Positions 18,672-26,365 of a DNA stretch of 43,455 bases are shown here, piece by piece. The DNA is from Alloalcanivorax mobilis (GTDB taxonomy: Bacteria > Pseudomonadota > Gammaproteobacteria > Pseudomonadales > Alcanivoracaceae), in NCBI RefSeq assembly GCF_002864685.1, contig NZ_NMQZ01000045.1, forward strand, positions 1-43,455, read 5' to 3'. The translations under genes were made by a program, and so were the position numbers. The stretch's first letter is position 1. Every line of letters starts with the position of its first letter. The notes beneath the pieces are model-generated. The model did not search any database. It was not told the origin of the DNA and saw only the letters and a list, made by a program, of their open reading frames with translations.

Positions 18672-20687
18672 TCAGCGCATAAAGGCCTGCTCGCGCAGAG
18701 TGTGAATACGGTCACGAATGGCCGCCGCCTGCTCGAACTCCAGGTTCTTGGCGTGTTCCAGCATTTCCGCTTCCAGTTTGCCGATCTCCTTGGTCACCTG
18801 GGCCGGTGAGCGGACCACGTATTTCTCTTTCTCTTCCGCCACTTTGCGGGTGCGCTTGCGCTCCGGCTGGCCGGCGCCGGTGGTGTAGGCGTCGTCCATG
18901 ATGTCGCGAACGCGCTTTTTCAGCGCCTGCGGGGTGATGCCCTGCTCTTTGTTGTGCTGGGTCTGCTTGTCGCGGCGCCGTTCGGTTTCGTCCATGGCCC
19001 GTTGCATCGAGCCGGTCATCTTGTCGGCGTAGAGAATGGCGCGGCCTTCCAGGTTCCGCGCGGCGCGGCCGATGGTCTGGATCAGCGAGCGATCGGAGCG
19101 CAGGAAGCCTTCTTTGTCGGCGTCCAGGATCGCCACCAGGGCCACCTCCGGCATGTCCAGGCCCTCGCGCAGCAGGTTGATGCCCACCAGCACGTCGAAC
19201 TTGCCCAGCCGCAGGTCGCGAATGATTTCCACCCGCTCCACGGTGTCGATGTCCGAATGCAGGTAACGCACTTTGACGCCGTGTTCGTTGAGGTATTCGG
19301 TGAGGTCCTCGGCCATCCGCTTGGTGAGCGTGGTGACCAGCACCCGCTCGCCTTTCTGCACGCTTTCGCGCACCTCGCCAAGCAGGTCGTCCACCTGGCT
19401 GCTGGCCGGGCGCACCTCGATGGCCGGGTCCACCAGGCCGGTGGGGCGCACCACCTGTTCCACCACCTGGCCGGCGTATTTCTGCTCGTAGGGCCCCGGG
19501 GTGGCGGAGACGAACACCATCTGCGGCGCCAGCGCTTCCCATTCCTCGAAGCGCAACGGCCGGTTGTCCAGCGCCGAGGGCAGCCGGAAGCCGAATTCCA
19601 CCAGGGTTTCCTTGCGCGAGCGGTCGCCTTTGTACATGCCGCCGAGCTGCGGAATGGTGACGTGGGATTCGTCGACGATCAGCAGGGCGTCCTTGGGCAG
19701 GTAATCGAACAGGGTAGGGGGGGCTTCCCCGGGCTGGCGCCCGGAGAACAGCCGCGAGTAGTTCTCCACGCCGTTGCAGTAGCCCAGTTCCTGGAGCATT
19801 TCCAGATCGAAGCGGGTGCGCTGCTCCAGGCGCTGGGCCTCCACCAGTTTGTTGTTGTCCTTGAGCACTTTGAGCCGATCAACCAGCTCTTCCTTGATCA
19901 TTTCGATGGCGCGCAGCACCGTGTCCCGTGGCGTCACGTAGTGGCTTTTCGGGTAAATGGTGATGCGGCCGACGCGCTTGAGCACCTCGCCGGTGAGCGG
20001 GTCGAACACGCTGATCGCCTCGACCTCGTCGTCGAACAGCTCAATGCGCACCGCCTCTTTTTCTTCCTCGGCGGGGAAGATGTCGATCACATCGCCGCGC
20101 ACCCGGTAGGTGGCGCGGCGGAAATCCATTTCGTTGCGGGTGTACTGCAATTCCGCCAGGCGGCGCAGCAGGTCGCGCTGATCAATGCGATCACCGCGCA
20201 CCAGATGCAGCACCATGGCGTGGTAGCTGGCCGGGTCGCCGAGGCCGTAAATCGCCGACACCGTGGCCACGATGATGGTGTCGCGCCGCTCCAGAATCGC
20301 TTTGGTGGCGGACAGCCGCATCTGCTCGATGTGCTCGTTCACCGACGAATCCTTCTCGATGAAGGTGTCGGAGCTGGGCACGTAGGCTTCCGGCTGATAG
20401 TAGTCATAATAAGAGACGAAGTACTCCACCGCGTTGTCCGGGAAGAACTCCTTGAACTCGCCGTAGAGCTGCGCCGCCAGCGTCTTGTTGGGCGCCAGGA
20501 TCAGAGTCGGCCGCTGAGTCTGCTGGATCACATTGGCCATGGTGAAGGTCTTGCCCGAGCCGGTCACGCCGAGCAACGTCTGGTGGCTCAGGCCATCGGC
20601 GATGCCGTCCATCAACCCGGTGATGGCGGTGGGCTGGTCGCCGGCGGGCTGGTAATCCGATTGCAGTTTAAACGCGGTGTCTGCCAT
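18672..20687 (-). CDS. uvrB: UvrABC excision nuclease subunit B
   Basis: DNA-damage verification helicase of nucleotide excision repair, loaded by UvrA and cut-activating with UvrC. The 671-residue protein has Walker A GVTGSGKT near residue 40 and the beta-hairpin region [23 protein letters not shown]. Helicase motifs such as [15 protein letters not shown] and QTIGRAARN follow, and a C-terminal UVR domain ([27 protein letters not shown]) is present. All are canonical. The promoter region is the 165-nt gap shared with the divergent aminotransferase; I did not find an unambiguous LexA box there. Confidence 0.98.
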   Translation of the reverse strand: MADTAFKLQSDYQPAGDQPTAITGLMDGIADGLSHQTLLGVTGSGKTFTMANVIQQTQRPTLILAPNKTLAAQLYGEFKEFFPDNAVEYFVSYYDYYQPEAYVPSSDTFIEKDSSVNEHIEQMRLSATKAILERRDTIIVATVSAIYGLGDPASYHAMVLHLVRGDRIDQRDLLRRLAELQYTRNEMDFRRATYRVRGDVIDIFPAEEEKEAVRIELFDDEVEAISVFDPLTGEVLKRVGRITIYPKSHYVTPRDTVLRAIEMIKEELVDRLKVLKDNNKLVEAQRLEQRTRFDLEMLQELGYCNGVENYSRLFSGRQPGEAPPTLFDYLPKDALLIVDESHVTIPQLGGMYKGDRSRKETLVEFGFRLPSALDNRPLRFEEWEALAPQMVFVSATPGPYEQKYAGQVVEQVVRPTGLVDPAIEVRPASSQVDDLLGEVRESVQKGERVLVTTLTKRMAEDLTEYLNEHGVKVRYLHSDIDTVERVEIIRDLRLGKFDVLVGINLLREGLDMPEVALVAILDADKEGFLRSDRSLIQTIGRAARNLEGRAILYADKMTGSMQRAMDETERRRDKQTQHNKEQGITPQALKKRVRDIMDDAYTTGAGQPERKRTRKVAEEKEKYVVRSPAQVTKEIGKLEAEMLEHAKNLEFEQAAAIRDRIHTLREQAFMR

Positions 20688-20852
20688 TTGTGTCCCGGTG
20701 ATGTGTGAAGCGGTGGCGGGCCGGTGCCTTTGGTGGTGCTACCTCACCCGAATGCGGTAGTATTACCGGCCCCTTCCGTGCCACGGGCACGGCCAGGTCA
20801 GGCGTCTTTCCAAGGCCCCTGGGCCCCAACTCATTAGCTAAATGAGGAGTGC

Positions 20853-22043
20853 ATGTCCGATATCAACCTTTCCGACCGCGTGCAACGCATCAAACCCTCC
20901 CCGACTCTCGCAATCACCTCCAAGGCGGCTGAATTGCGGGCACAGGGTAAGGACATTATTGGTTTGGGCGCGGGCGAGCCGGATTTCGACACCCCCGATC
21001 ATATCAAACAGGCCGCCATCGAGGCGATCAACGCCGGCAAAACCAAGTACACGCCGGTGGACGGCACTCCCTGCCTGAAAAAGGCCATCATCGACAAGTT
21101 CAAACGCGACAACGACCTGAGCTACGAAGCCAACCAGATTCTGGTTTCCTGCGGTGGTAAGCAGAGCTTCTTCAACATGGCGCTGGCGCTGCTCAATGAC
21201 GGCGACGAGGCGATTATCCCCGCCCCGTACTGGGTCAGCTACCCGGACATGGTGAAAGTGGCCGGCGGCGTTCCCGTGGTGCTGGAAACCGACGTCGACA
21301 GCCGCTTCAAGATCACCGCCGAACAGCTGGAACAGGCGATCACGCCGAAAACCCGCCTGTTCGTGATCAACAGCCCCTCCAACCCGTCCGGCATGGCGTA
21401 TACCCAGGACGAACTGGCGGCGCTGGGCGAGGTGCTCAAGAAGCACCCCGAGATCGTCATCGCCACCGACGACATGTACGAGCACATTTTGTGGACCGGC
21501 CAGCCGTTCGTGAACATCGTCAACGCCTGTCCGGAGCTGTACGACCGCACCGTGGTGATGAATGGCGTTTCCAAGGCCTATTCCATGACCGGCTGGCGGA
21601 TCGGCTACGTGGGCGGCCCGCAGAAGCTGGTGGCGGCGATGAAGAAGGTGCAAAGCCAGAGCACCTCCAACCCGGCCTCGATCAGCCAGGCGGCCGCGGA
21701 AGCGGCCCTGGCCGGTGATCAGAAGTGCGTGGCCGACATGGTTAAGGCGTTCAAGGAGCGTCACGACTACGTGGTGGACGCCCTCAACAAACTGCCCGGC
21801 GTCACCTGCGCGGCCGGTGATGGCACCTTCTACGCCTTCCCGGACTTCTCCCAGGCGATTGCTGACATGGAGGGTGTGGAAAGCTGCACCGACCTGGCCG
21901 CCCAGCTTCTGGAAACCGCCGAAGTGGCCCTGGTGCCCGGTTCCGCCTTCGGCGCGCCCGGTTGCCTGCGGCTTTCGTTCGCGGTGGGCATGGATACGCT
22001 GAAAGAAGCCATCCGCCGTATCGAGCAAGCACTGGCCAAATAA
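20853..22043 (+). CDS. Pyridoxal-phosphate aminotransferase, aspartate aminotransferase family
   Basis: Class I/II aminotransferase of 396 residues, subgroup I-gamma by its features: GLGAGEPDFDTPDHIKQAA, KYTPVDGTPCLKKAI, NSPSNPSGMAYT and the PLP-lysine segment NGVSKAYSMTGWRIGY. It probably interconverts aspartate/oxaloacetate and glutamate/2-oxoglutarate, though tyrosine or prephenate are also used by relatives. AGGAG precedes the ATG by 5 nt. That site lies in a small hairpin, CTCATT/AATGAG at 20830-20846, which might affect initiation. It is divergent from uvrB and followed closely by tRNA-Asn. Confidence 0.93.
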   Translation: MSDINLSDRVQRIKPSPTLAITSKAAELRAQGKDIIGLGAGEPDFDTPDHIKQAAIEAINAGKTKYTPVDGTPCLKKAIIDKFKRDNDLSYEANQILVSCGGKQSFFNMALALLNDGDEAIIPAPYWVSYPDMVKVAGGVPVVLETDVDSRFKITAEQLEQAITPKTRLFVINSPSNPSGMAYTQDELAALGEVLKKHPEIVIATDDMYEHILWTGQPFVNIVNACPELYDRTVVMNGVSKAYSMTGWRIGYVGGPQKLVAAMKKVQSQSTSNPASISQAAAEAALAGDQKCVADMVKAFKERHDYVVDALNKLPGVTCAAGDGTFYAFPDFSQAIADMEGVESCTDLAAQLLETAEVALVPGSAFGAPGCLRLSFAVGMDTLKEAIRRIEQALAK

Positions 22044-22051
22044 ACGGCAAA

Positions 22052-22084
22052 CGGCCTCCGGGGTGTTGACGACCCCGAAGGCCG
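22052..22084 (+). terminator. Hairpin after the aminotransferase, overlapping the tRNA promoter
   Basis: Thirteen-bp stem (22052-22064 with 22072-22084) with one mismatch and a 7-nt loop. The loop contains the -35 hexamer of the tRNA promoter. The sequence after the stem is A/T-rich rather than a pure T-run. Confidence 0.6.
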
Positions 22085-22094
22085 ACACTAATAT
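22066..22094 (+). promoter_or_regulatory. tRNA-Asn promoter
   Basis: TTGACG, a 17-nt spacer, then TAATAT: a near-consensus sigma-70 promoter. Transcription would start near 22101 in a GC-rich stretch, as expected for a stringently controlled stable-RNA promoter. Confidence 0.8.
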
Positions 22095-22111
22095 ACGCGG
22101 CCTCAAGACAT

Positions 22112-22187
22112 TCCGCCTTAGCTCAGTTGGTAGAGCAAATGACTGTTAATCATTGGGTCGCTGGTTCGAGCCCAGCAGGCGGAGCCA
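22112..22187 (+). tRNA. tRNA-Asn (GTT)
   Basis: Complete 76-nt cloverleaf with encoded CCA. The acceptor stem is TCCGCCT/AGGCGGA, the D-arm is AGCTCAGTTGGTAGAGC, the anticodon stem AATGA/TCATT encloses GTT at 22145-22147, and the T-arm is GCTGGTTCGAGCCCAGC. Confidence 0.97.
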
Positions 22188-22192
22188 AATTC

Positions 22193-22220
22193 AAAGGGCT
22201 TACCGAAAGGTAGGCCCTTT
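22193..22220 (+). terminator. Rho-independent-type terminator of tRNA-Asn
   Basis: AAAGGGCTTACC-GAAA-GGTAGGCCCTTT: a 12-bp stem with one G-T pair, a GAAA tetraloop and a terminal TTT. An identical hairpin recurs at 22452-22479. Confidence 0.85.
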
Positions 22221-22233
22221 GTCGTTGTGGGTC

Positions 22234-22315
22234 CCAATGATTGGGCCCCGCTGGGGCCGGTTAATCATTGGCGAATGCATGCATTCGCCTAGTTCGAGCC
22301 CAGCAGGCGGAGCCA
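22234..22315 (+). pseudogene. Decayed tRNA-Asn copy 2 with inserted hairpins
   Basis: The last 24 nt (22292-22315) match the tRNA-Asn 3' end exactly, and the anticodon 3' arm GTTAATCATTGG is kept. The 5' half (acceptor and D-arm) is missing. Where the anticodon loop should be, a hairpin with CCAATGATT/AATCATTGG outer arms and GGCCCC/GGGGCC inner arms appears. A perfect 20-nt palindrome (22270-22289) sits in the variable-loop position. It cannot fold as a tRNA. Confidence 0.75.
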
Positions 22316-22323
22316 AACAGAAC

Positions 22324-22352
22324 AAGGGGTTAGCGAAAGCTAGCCCCTTTTT
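22324..22352 (+). terminator. Terminator after tRNA-like copy 2
   Basis: AAGGGGTTAGC-GAAA-GCTAGCCCCTT, an 11-bp perfect stem with a GAAA loop and a T-run. Confidence 0.85.
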
Positions 22353-22358
22353 CTTTGC

Positions 22359-22446
22359 CCAATGATTGGAGCGGCCTGGCGGCCGCTGGTTAATCCTTGC
22401 GCGAACGCAGTGCGTTCGCCTGGTTAGATTCCAGCAGGCGGAGCCA
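22359..22446 (+). pseudogene. Decayed tRNA-Asn copy 3 with inserted hairpins
   Basis: Built like copy 2: CCAATGATT, an inner hairpin AGCGGCC/GGCCGCT, GTTAATCCTTG, then a hairpin GCGAACGC/GCGTTCGC, a degenerate T-arm and the tRNA-Asn 3' end (22431-22446). The hairpin positions are shared with copy 2 while their sequences differ. From 22431 a 63-nt block, including the terminator, repeats 22172-22234 exactly. Confidence 0.7.
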
Positions 22447-22451
22447 AATTC

Positions 22452-22479
22452 AAAGGGCTTACCGAAAGGTAGGCCCTTT
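22452..22479 (+). terminator. Terminator after tRNA-like copy 3
   Basis: Same hairpin as at 22193-22220, inside the 63-nt duplicated block. Confidence 0.85.
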
Positions 22480-22647
22480 GTCGTTGTGGGTCCGAAAAAT
22501 ACTCAACGTCGCTACTACGTCGCGTGGTTCAGGCTGCAAGCTTCAAGCGACAACACGACTGACGCCAGGGTGGCGGCAGAGGCCGTGCCCGCGCGCCAGC
22601 CCCGCGCTCCTTCTGAACACTGAAAACCGAACACTCTGCAGCGCCGA

Positions 22648-22672
22648 TTCGCGGTCGATGACCGCTCCCACA
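22648..22672 (+). repeat. REP-like palindrome, copy 5
   Basis: Stem GCGGTC-GAT-GACCGC with TCCCACA. The arms match copies 1, 2 and 4 and the loop differs. Confidence 0.75.
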
Positions 22673-22756
22673 TAAGATCAAAATATGTCGCTGGCAAGGC
22701 CTGCTCCTACGCGGCGCTGTAGAGGGCTGTCAGCGGTATGGTGCGCTTGGTGCCGC

Positions 22757-22925
22757 TCTGGAGGGCCTCCCCTTGTTGTGTCGCCGAGGCGCGGGAAATT
22801 GATAGGGTCAGTTGGCCAGGGACGGCCAACTGAGGCGGCGGACGACAGGATGTCGTCTCGTCGCCGACCCGGCCATCAATTTCCCGCGACTCGGGCACCC
22901 GAAGGGCGACACAGCGGGGTGTCCT
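22757..22925. repeat. Composite palindromic element
   Basis: Outer 13-bp arms GCGGGAAATTGAT (22791-22803) and ATCAATTTCCCGC (22875-22887) enclose two hairpins: GTTGGCC/GGCCAAC (22811-22830) and GACGACA/TGTCGTC (22841-22857). Outside the arms, TTGTGTCGCC and GGCGACACA form a further imperfect inverted pair. The left flank recurs at 16738-16770. It could be a non-autonomous palindromic repeat or a structured RNA. Confidence 0.7.
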
Positions 22926-22931
22926 TCTTTG

Positions 22932-22978
22932 CCTACTTTCTTGGACAAGCAAGAAAGTAGGACGCCCAATAGGGCGTC
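22932..22978. repeat. Two adjacent strong hairpins
   Basis: A 12-bp perfect stem CCTACTTTCTTG/CAAGAAAGTAGG with a 6-nt loop (22932-22961) is followed, sharing one base, by GACGCCC/GGGCGTC with a 4-nt loop (22961-22978). Similar TTTCTT...AAGAAA hairpins are common intergenic repeats in pseudomonads. Confidence 0.75.
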
Positions 22979-23139
22979 AACAGCGGTAAGAGGTATCTTC
23001 TCACGATCATTGCTCTTACAGGACACCATAGAATCTCCCACACCAGAATCCAATCCCGGCGCAGGTCTGGCTGTTCCCTTCAACCTGTTCCCTGTTCCCG
23101 CCTTGCCACAACGCCGCCGTAAGACCGGCCGGGCGCCGT

Positions 23140-23466
23140 TCAAGCCGCCAGTTTGTGGCAGGCCTGAGCGCAGGCGCGGCAGGCGTCGGCGCACGCCTGG
23201 CAATGCTCCATATCGTGTTGACCACATTCTTCCGCGCAGCTTTCACAGACCCGCGCGCACACCGACGCAAGGTCTTCAGTGAAGCGGCTGTCCTGGGCGA
23301 GGTACTGGGCCATTAACTGGCAGATGCCGGCGCATTCCGCGTCCAACTGAATGCAGGCCGCCATCGCGTCGGTGTTGCGCTCTTCCAGGCAGGCGGCGAG
23401 ACAGTGATGGCACTGCACGGCGCACTGAGTGCAGGCTTCGATAACGGATTGATGGGCGAGTGGCAT
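23140..23466 (-). CDS. Four-helix-bundle copper-storage protein (Csp/DUF326 family)
   Basis: The 108-residue Cys-rich protein has CxxxC/CxxC pairs spaced along predicted helices: CTQCAVQCHHCLAAC, CIQLDAECAGIC, CARVCESCAEEC and CQACADACRACAQAC. This is the Csp pattern in which cysteines lining a four-helix bundle bind many Cu(I) ions. There is no signal peptide, so it resembles the cytosolic Csp3 subgroup. AGGAGA lies about 7 nt before the ATG. It is monocistronic, divergent from the lipoprotein gene at 23751 with about 285 nt between them. No copper-responsive operator was recognised by eye. Confidence 0.88.
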   Translation of the reverse strand: MPLAHQSVIEACTQCAVQCHHCLAACLEERNTDAMAACIQLDAECAGICQLMAQYLAQDSRFTEDLASVCARVCESCAEECGQHDMEHCQACADACRACAQACHKLAA

Positions 23467-23750
23467 GGGGTTCTCCTGGCTCGGCCGGCGAAACAGGCCG
23501 GGCTGACTGCGGTGAGAAATCCGATCTGACGCACTTCAACGTCATCCATTGACGCTAGCAGCGCCGCCGGCCAATGCCAATCGGCGGAGTGGCGGAGTGT
23601 GAGGGGCAGTCGGTTAAATCGGTAAAAGTTCGTTAGATGGCGGCCGCAACAGCACAAGCGCTTTGACGCTTTCTTCGTGGGGGAAGATTCTCGGTCTTGG
23701 ATAAGACAACCGGGGTCTCTGCGGCGGAGACACCTCGACAGGAGAGTGCG

Positions 23751-24476
23751 ATGGCGGGTGGGCGTGTTGTTACCGGATGGTGTGTGGGCGCGCTGGCGGT
23801 GCTTCTGCTGGCGGCGGGCTGCCGCTATCCCAGGGACGTGGAACAAACGCTGCAGCGGGTACAAGGCGGTGTGCTTGATGTGGGACTGACCGAGAACGAG
23901 CCCTGGGTGGTGCGTGGCGCCGAGCCGGGCGGGGTGGAGGTGGTGCTGGTGCGCCGCTTGGCCCGGCAGCTTAACGCGCGGGTGCGCTGGCATTGGGGCG
24001 CGGAAAGCGAGTTGATCCCGGCGTTGCGGGATCGGCAGATCGATCTGCTGGTCGGCGGGTTGGTGGAAAGCCCTTGGCTGATGGATCAGGTGGCGTTGAT
24101 CAAACCCTATCAGGAGAGCCGCGTGACGGTGGGGTTCGCCGCCGGCGCGGCGGTGCCGCCGTCGCTGGAAGGGGTGCGCGTCGCGGTGCCGGTGATCAAT
24201 AAAGTGTTCCTGGCGCTGCGCGACGAAGGCGCCATCGCGCGGCGCTACGCGGACCGCCCGCCCACCGGCGAGCCACTGGCCGCCGCCGACTGGTGGTTGC
24301 GTGCCCACGGCTATCGGCCGGGCCCCTGGACGTTGATCACCGACAAGCATGTGGTCGCGCTGCCGCCCGGGGAGAACGCCTGGTTGCTGCGTGTTCAGAA
24401 ACACTTCAGCGACGCGGCGGATGTGGATGCCCTGTTGCGTGCCGAGACCGGCGGGGAGCGTCGTCATGAGGGTTAG
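23751..24476 (+). CDS. Lipoprotein with a family-3 solute-binding-like domain
   Basis: The start at 23751 follows AGGAGAG at 6 nt; the longer in-frame reading adds a non-signal N-terminus. The signal segment GWCVGALAVLLLAAGC ends in a lipobox with Cys24, predicting an outer- or inner-membrane lipoprotein. The mature part resembles a periplasmic amino-acid-type solute-binding protein (VLDVGLTENEPWV, LVRRLARQLNARVRW, DLLVGGL). No ABC permease or ATPase is nearby. Instead its stop overlaps by 11 nt a cation-diffusion-facilitator-like gene. A ligand-sensing or metal-delivery role is possible but not shown. Confidence 0.7.
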   Translation: MAGGRVVTGWCVGALAVLLLAAGCRYPRDVEQTLQRVQGGVLDVGLTENEPWVVRGAEPGGVEVVLVRRLARQLNARVRWHWGAESELIPALRDRQIDLLVGGLVESPWLMDQVALIKPYQESRVTVGFAAGAAVPPSLEGVRVAVPVINKVFLALRDEGAIARRYADRPPTGEPLAAADWWLRAHGYRPGPWTLITDKHVVALPPGENAWLLRVQKHFSDAADVDALLRAETGGERRHEG

Positions 24477-25431
24477 ACAAGGTTATCGGCTGCCGGCGGA
24501 CAAAGAGCGCGCCTTGGGCCGGTTGATCCGGCTGGAGTGGATCAATTTGTGGGTGCGCGGCTCCATCGTGTTGGTGCTGTTCTTGACCATGGGCAGCAGC
24601 CAGGCGATGAAGGCGAGCTGGTACGAGGATGTGCTGTCGTTGCTGCCACCCATCGCGTTTCTGGTGGCGATGCGGTTTCGTCACCGCGAGCCGGATGTGG
24701 AGTACCCCTATGGCTATCAGCGTGCCTCGGTGATCGCCTTCCTGGTGTCGGCGGTGTCGTTGTTTCTGCTCGGCGGATATCTGCTGGTCGACTCGGTGAG
24801 CAAGCTGGTGATGGCGGAGCATCCGATCATCGGTGGCATTACGCTGTTCGGGCACACCGTCTGGATGGGCTGGTTGATGCTGGCGGCGCTGATTTACGGG
24901 ACCATCCCGCCGTTGATCCTGGGTTACTACCAGGAGAAAGCGGCCATTGCGGTGCACGACAAAACGGTGTTCTCGGACGCCAAGATGAGCAAGGCGAACT
25001 GGCTCACCGGCCTGGCCGCCATCGCCGGCATTCTGGGTGTGGGCATGGGCTGGTGGTGGGCGGATGCCCTGGCCGGCGCGCTGATCGCCGTGGACGTGAC
25101 GTTCGATGGTCTGAAAATGCTGCGCGAAGCGGTTGGCGACCTGATGGACCGGCGGCCCCGCTTCACCGCCAAGGCCCGGCCCTCGCCGTTGGGGGGCGAA
25201 TTGGAGAGCCTGTTGCGACGGATGCCATGGGTGGCGGCGGCGCAGGTGCGCCTGCGCGAAGAAGGCCACGTGTTCGGTGGCGAGGCCTTCGTGGTGCCCA
25301 GCAGTGACGACAACCTGACCGGCAACATCGCCGCCGCCGCCCGTCAGCTGAACGCCTACGATTGGCGCATTCACGAGATCGTGATCATGCCGGTCCCGGA
25401 TCTTGAGCAGAGTTTCGCGCCGCGCCCCTGA
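24466..25431 (+). CDS. Cation-diffusion-facilitator-like transporter with atypical metal site
   Basis: The 321-residue membrane protein has about six helices and the CDF landmarks PYGYQRASVIAFLVS and a C-terminal cytoplasmic domain after LMDRRP. In canonical CDF exporters, the metal sits between DxxxD in helix 2 and HxxxD in helix 5. Here helix 2 reads SWYEDVLSLLPPI, with only one of the two carboxylates, and helix 5 reads DAKMSKANWLTG, with Met174 and Asn178 where His and Asp are expected by my alignment. The substrate is therefore unclear. The gene overlaps the lipoprotein gene; GGGGAG is a fair ribosome-binding site. Confidence 0.75.
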   Translation: MRVRQGYRLPADKERALGRLIRLEWINLWVRGSIVLVLFLTMGSSQAMKASWYEDVLSLLPPIAFLVAMRFRHREPDVEYPYGYQRASVIAFLVSAVSLFLLGGYLLVDSVSKLVMAEHPIIGGITLFGHTVWMGWLMLAALIYGTIPPLILGYYQEKAAIAVHDKTVFSDAKMSKANWLTGLAAIAGILGVGMGWWWADALAGALIAVDVTFDGLKMLREAVGDLMDRRPRFTAKARPSPLGGELESLLRRMPWVAAAQVRLREEGHVFGGEAFVVPSSDDNLTGNIAAAARQLNAYDWRIHEIVIMPVPDLEQSFAPRP

Positions 25432-25476
25432 GCGCCCCCGGCAACGCCGGCGGCACACTCCTGAGCGCCCGGGGAA

Positions 25477-25488
25477 CATGCTAGCATG
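25477..25488. promoter_or_regulatory. Palindrome/possible extended -10 before cysZ
   Basis: Perfect 12-nt palindrome CATGCTAGCATG, 28 nt before the cysZ start. It contains TGCTAGCAT, which could act as an extended -10. Confidence 0.3.
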
Positions 25489-25516
25489 GCCGTTTTGAGC
25501 CAGCCGCGAGGACGCC

Positions 25517-26326
25517 GTGTCGCAGATCAGCCGTGCTTTAAACTACCTGGCCCAGGGCCTGACTCTGGCGAAAAGCCGGGGAATGCGGGCCTATGTCGTG
25601 ATTCCGATGATCTTCAACGTGCTGGTGTTCGGGGCGCTGTATTGGCTCTCGGGGCACTGGATCGGAGAGTGGATCGCCGGGTTGACCGCCGGCTGGCAGT
25701 TCGAGGGCAGTTGGAGTTTCCTCAACGGCGGCATTCATTTCCTGGTCAACGCCGCGGTGATTCTGATCTGGATTCTGCTGCTGGGCCTGTTCGCCAGTGT
25801 GTTCACCTTGGGGGTGCAGTTGCTGGCGGCCCCGTTCATGGGGTTTCTCGCGGAAAAAGTGGACGTTCAGGCGACCGGCCGGCCGATGCCGGAGGAGTCG
25901 ATCCTGGCGATGACCGCGCGCACCTTCAAACGGGAGTTGCGCAAGACCTGGTACTGGCTGTGGCGGGCGGTGCTGATTCTGCTGGTGGTACTGGTGATCT
26001 ACTTTATTCCGGTGGTCAACGTGCTGGCGTCGGCGCTCTGGTTCTTCTGGTCTGGCTGGCTGATGGGCATGCAGTACATCGATTACGCCGCCGACAACCG
26101 GCAGACGCCGTTTCCGGTGATGCTGGAGCGGCTCAAGACCCGCCGTTGGCTGGTGCTGACGTTCGGCTCGGTGGTGCTGGGGCTGACCATGCTGCCGCTG
26201 GTCAATCTGTTCATCATGCCGGTGGCGGTGATTGCCGGCACCCTGATCTGGGTGCACGAGTTGGCGCCGGGGGCGGTGCCCCCGGCTGGGCGGATTGATC
26301 ACCGGTCATCAGCCCGGCCAGAGTAG
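25517..26326 (+). CDS. cysZ: CysZ/EI24 family sulfate permease
   Basis: CysZ mediates sulfate entry for cysteine synthesis. The 269-residue product has the family layout: a short N-terminal segment ALNYLAQGLTLAKSRGMRAYVVIPMIFN leading into the first helix, then paired long hydrophobic helices around GLFASVFTLGVQLLAAPFMGFLAEKV, a charged cytoplasmic stretch, and two further helical pairs. Translation starts at GTG 25517 with GAGGA five nt upstream. It is convergent with the sulfatase gene, a strong hairpin lying between. Its place next to two sulfatases may be functional, since they would release sulfate, or coincidental. Confidence 0.85.
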   Translation: MSQISRALNYLAQGLTLAKSRGMRAYVVIPMIFNVLVFGALYWLSGHWIGEWIAGLTAGWQFEGSWSFLNGGIHFLVNAAVILIWILLLGLFASVFTLGVQLLAAPFMGFLAEKVDVQATGRPMPEESILAMTARTFKRELRKTWYWLWRAVLILLVVLVIYFIPVVNVLASALWFFWSGWLMGMQYIDYAADNRQTPFPVMLERLKTRRWLVLTFGSVVLGLTMLPLVNLFIMPVAVIAGTLIWVHELAPGAVPPAGRIDHRSSARPE

Positions 26327-26331
26327 AGCGG

Positions 26332-26351
26332 GGGCCGCCGGCGGGCGGCCC
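26332..26351. terminator. Bidirectional terminator-like hairpin between cysZ and sulfatase 1
   Basis: Perfect 8-bp stem GGGCCGCC/GGCGGCCC with a GGCG loop in a 39-nt convergent gap. It lacks a T-run in either direction. Confidence 0.55.
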
Positions 26352-26365
26352 TGCGTCGTGCGTTG

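Larger units (their letters stand above)
22494..23139. other. Repeat-rich intergenic region without a credible gene
   Basis: Contains a GCTGCAAGCTTCAAGCG repeat fragment, degenerate GAACACT heptamers, a REP copy, a composite palindromic element and two tight hairpins. Open frames across it are made of inverted-repeat sequence and lack a ribosome-binding site or recognisable domain. Confidence 0.75.

Noticed and set aside
18954-20708. Long plus-strand open frame opposite uvrB
   Set aside because: uvrB on the other strand is unmistakable; this frame is His/Val/Gln-rich shadow sequence.
22812-23282. 156-codon plus-strand frame over the palindromic element and the copper-storage gene
   Set aside because: Built from inverted-repeat sequence and antisense to the Cys-rich gene; no ribosome-binding site.
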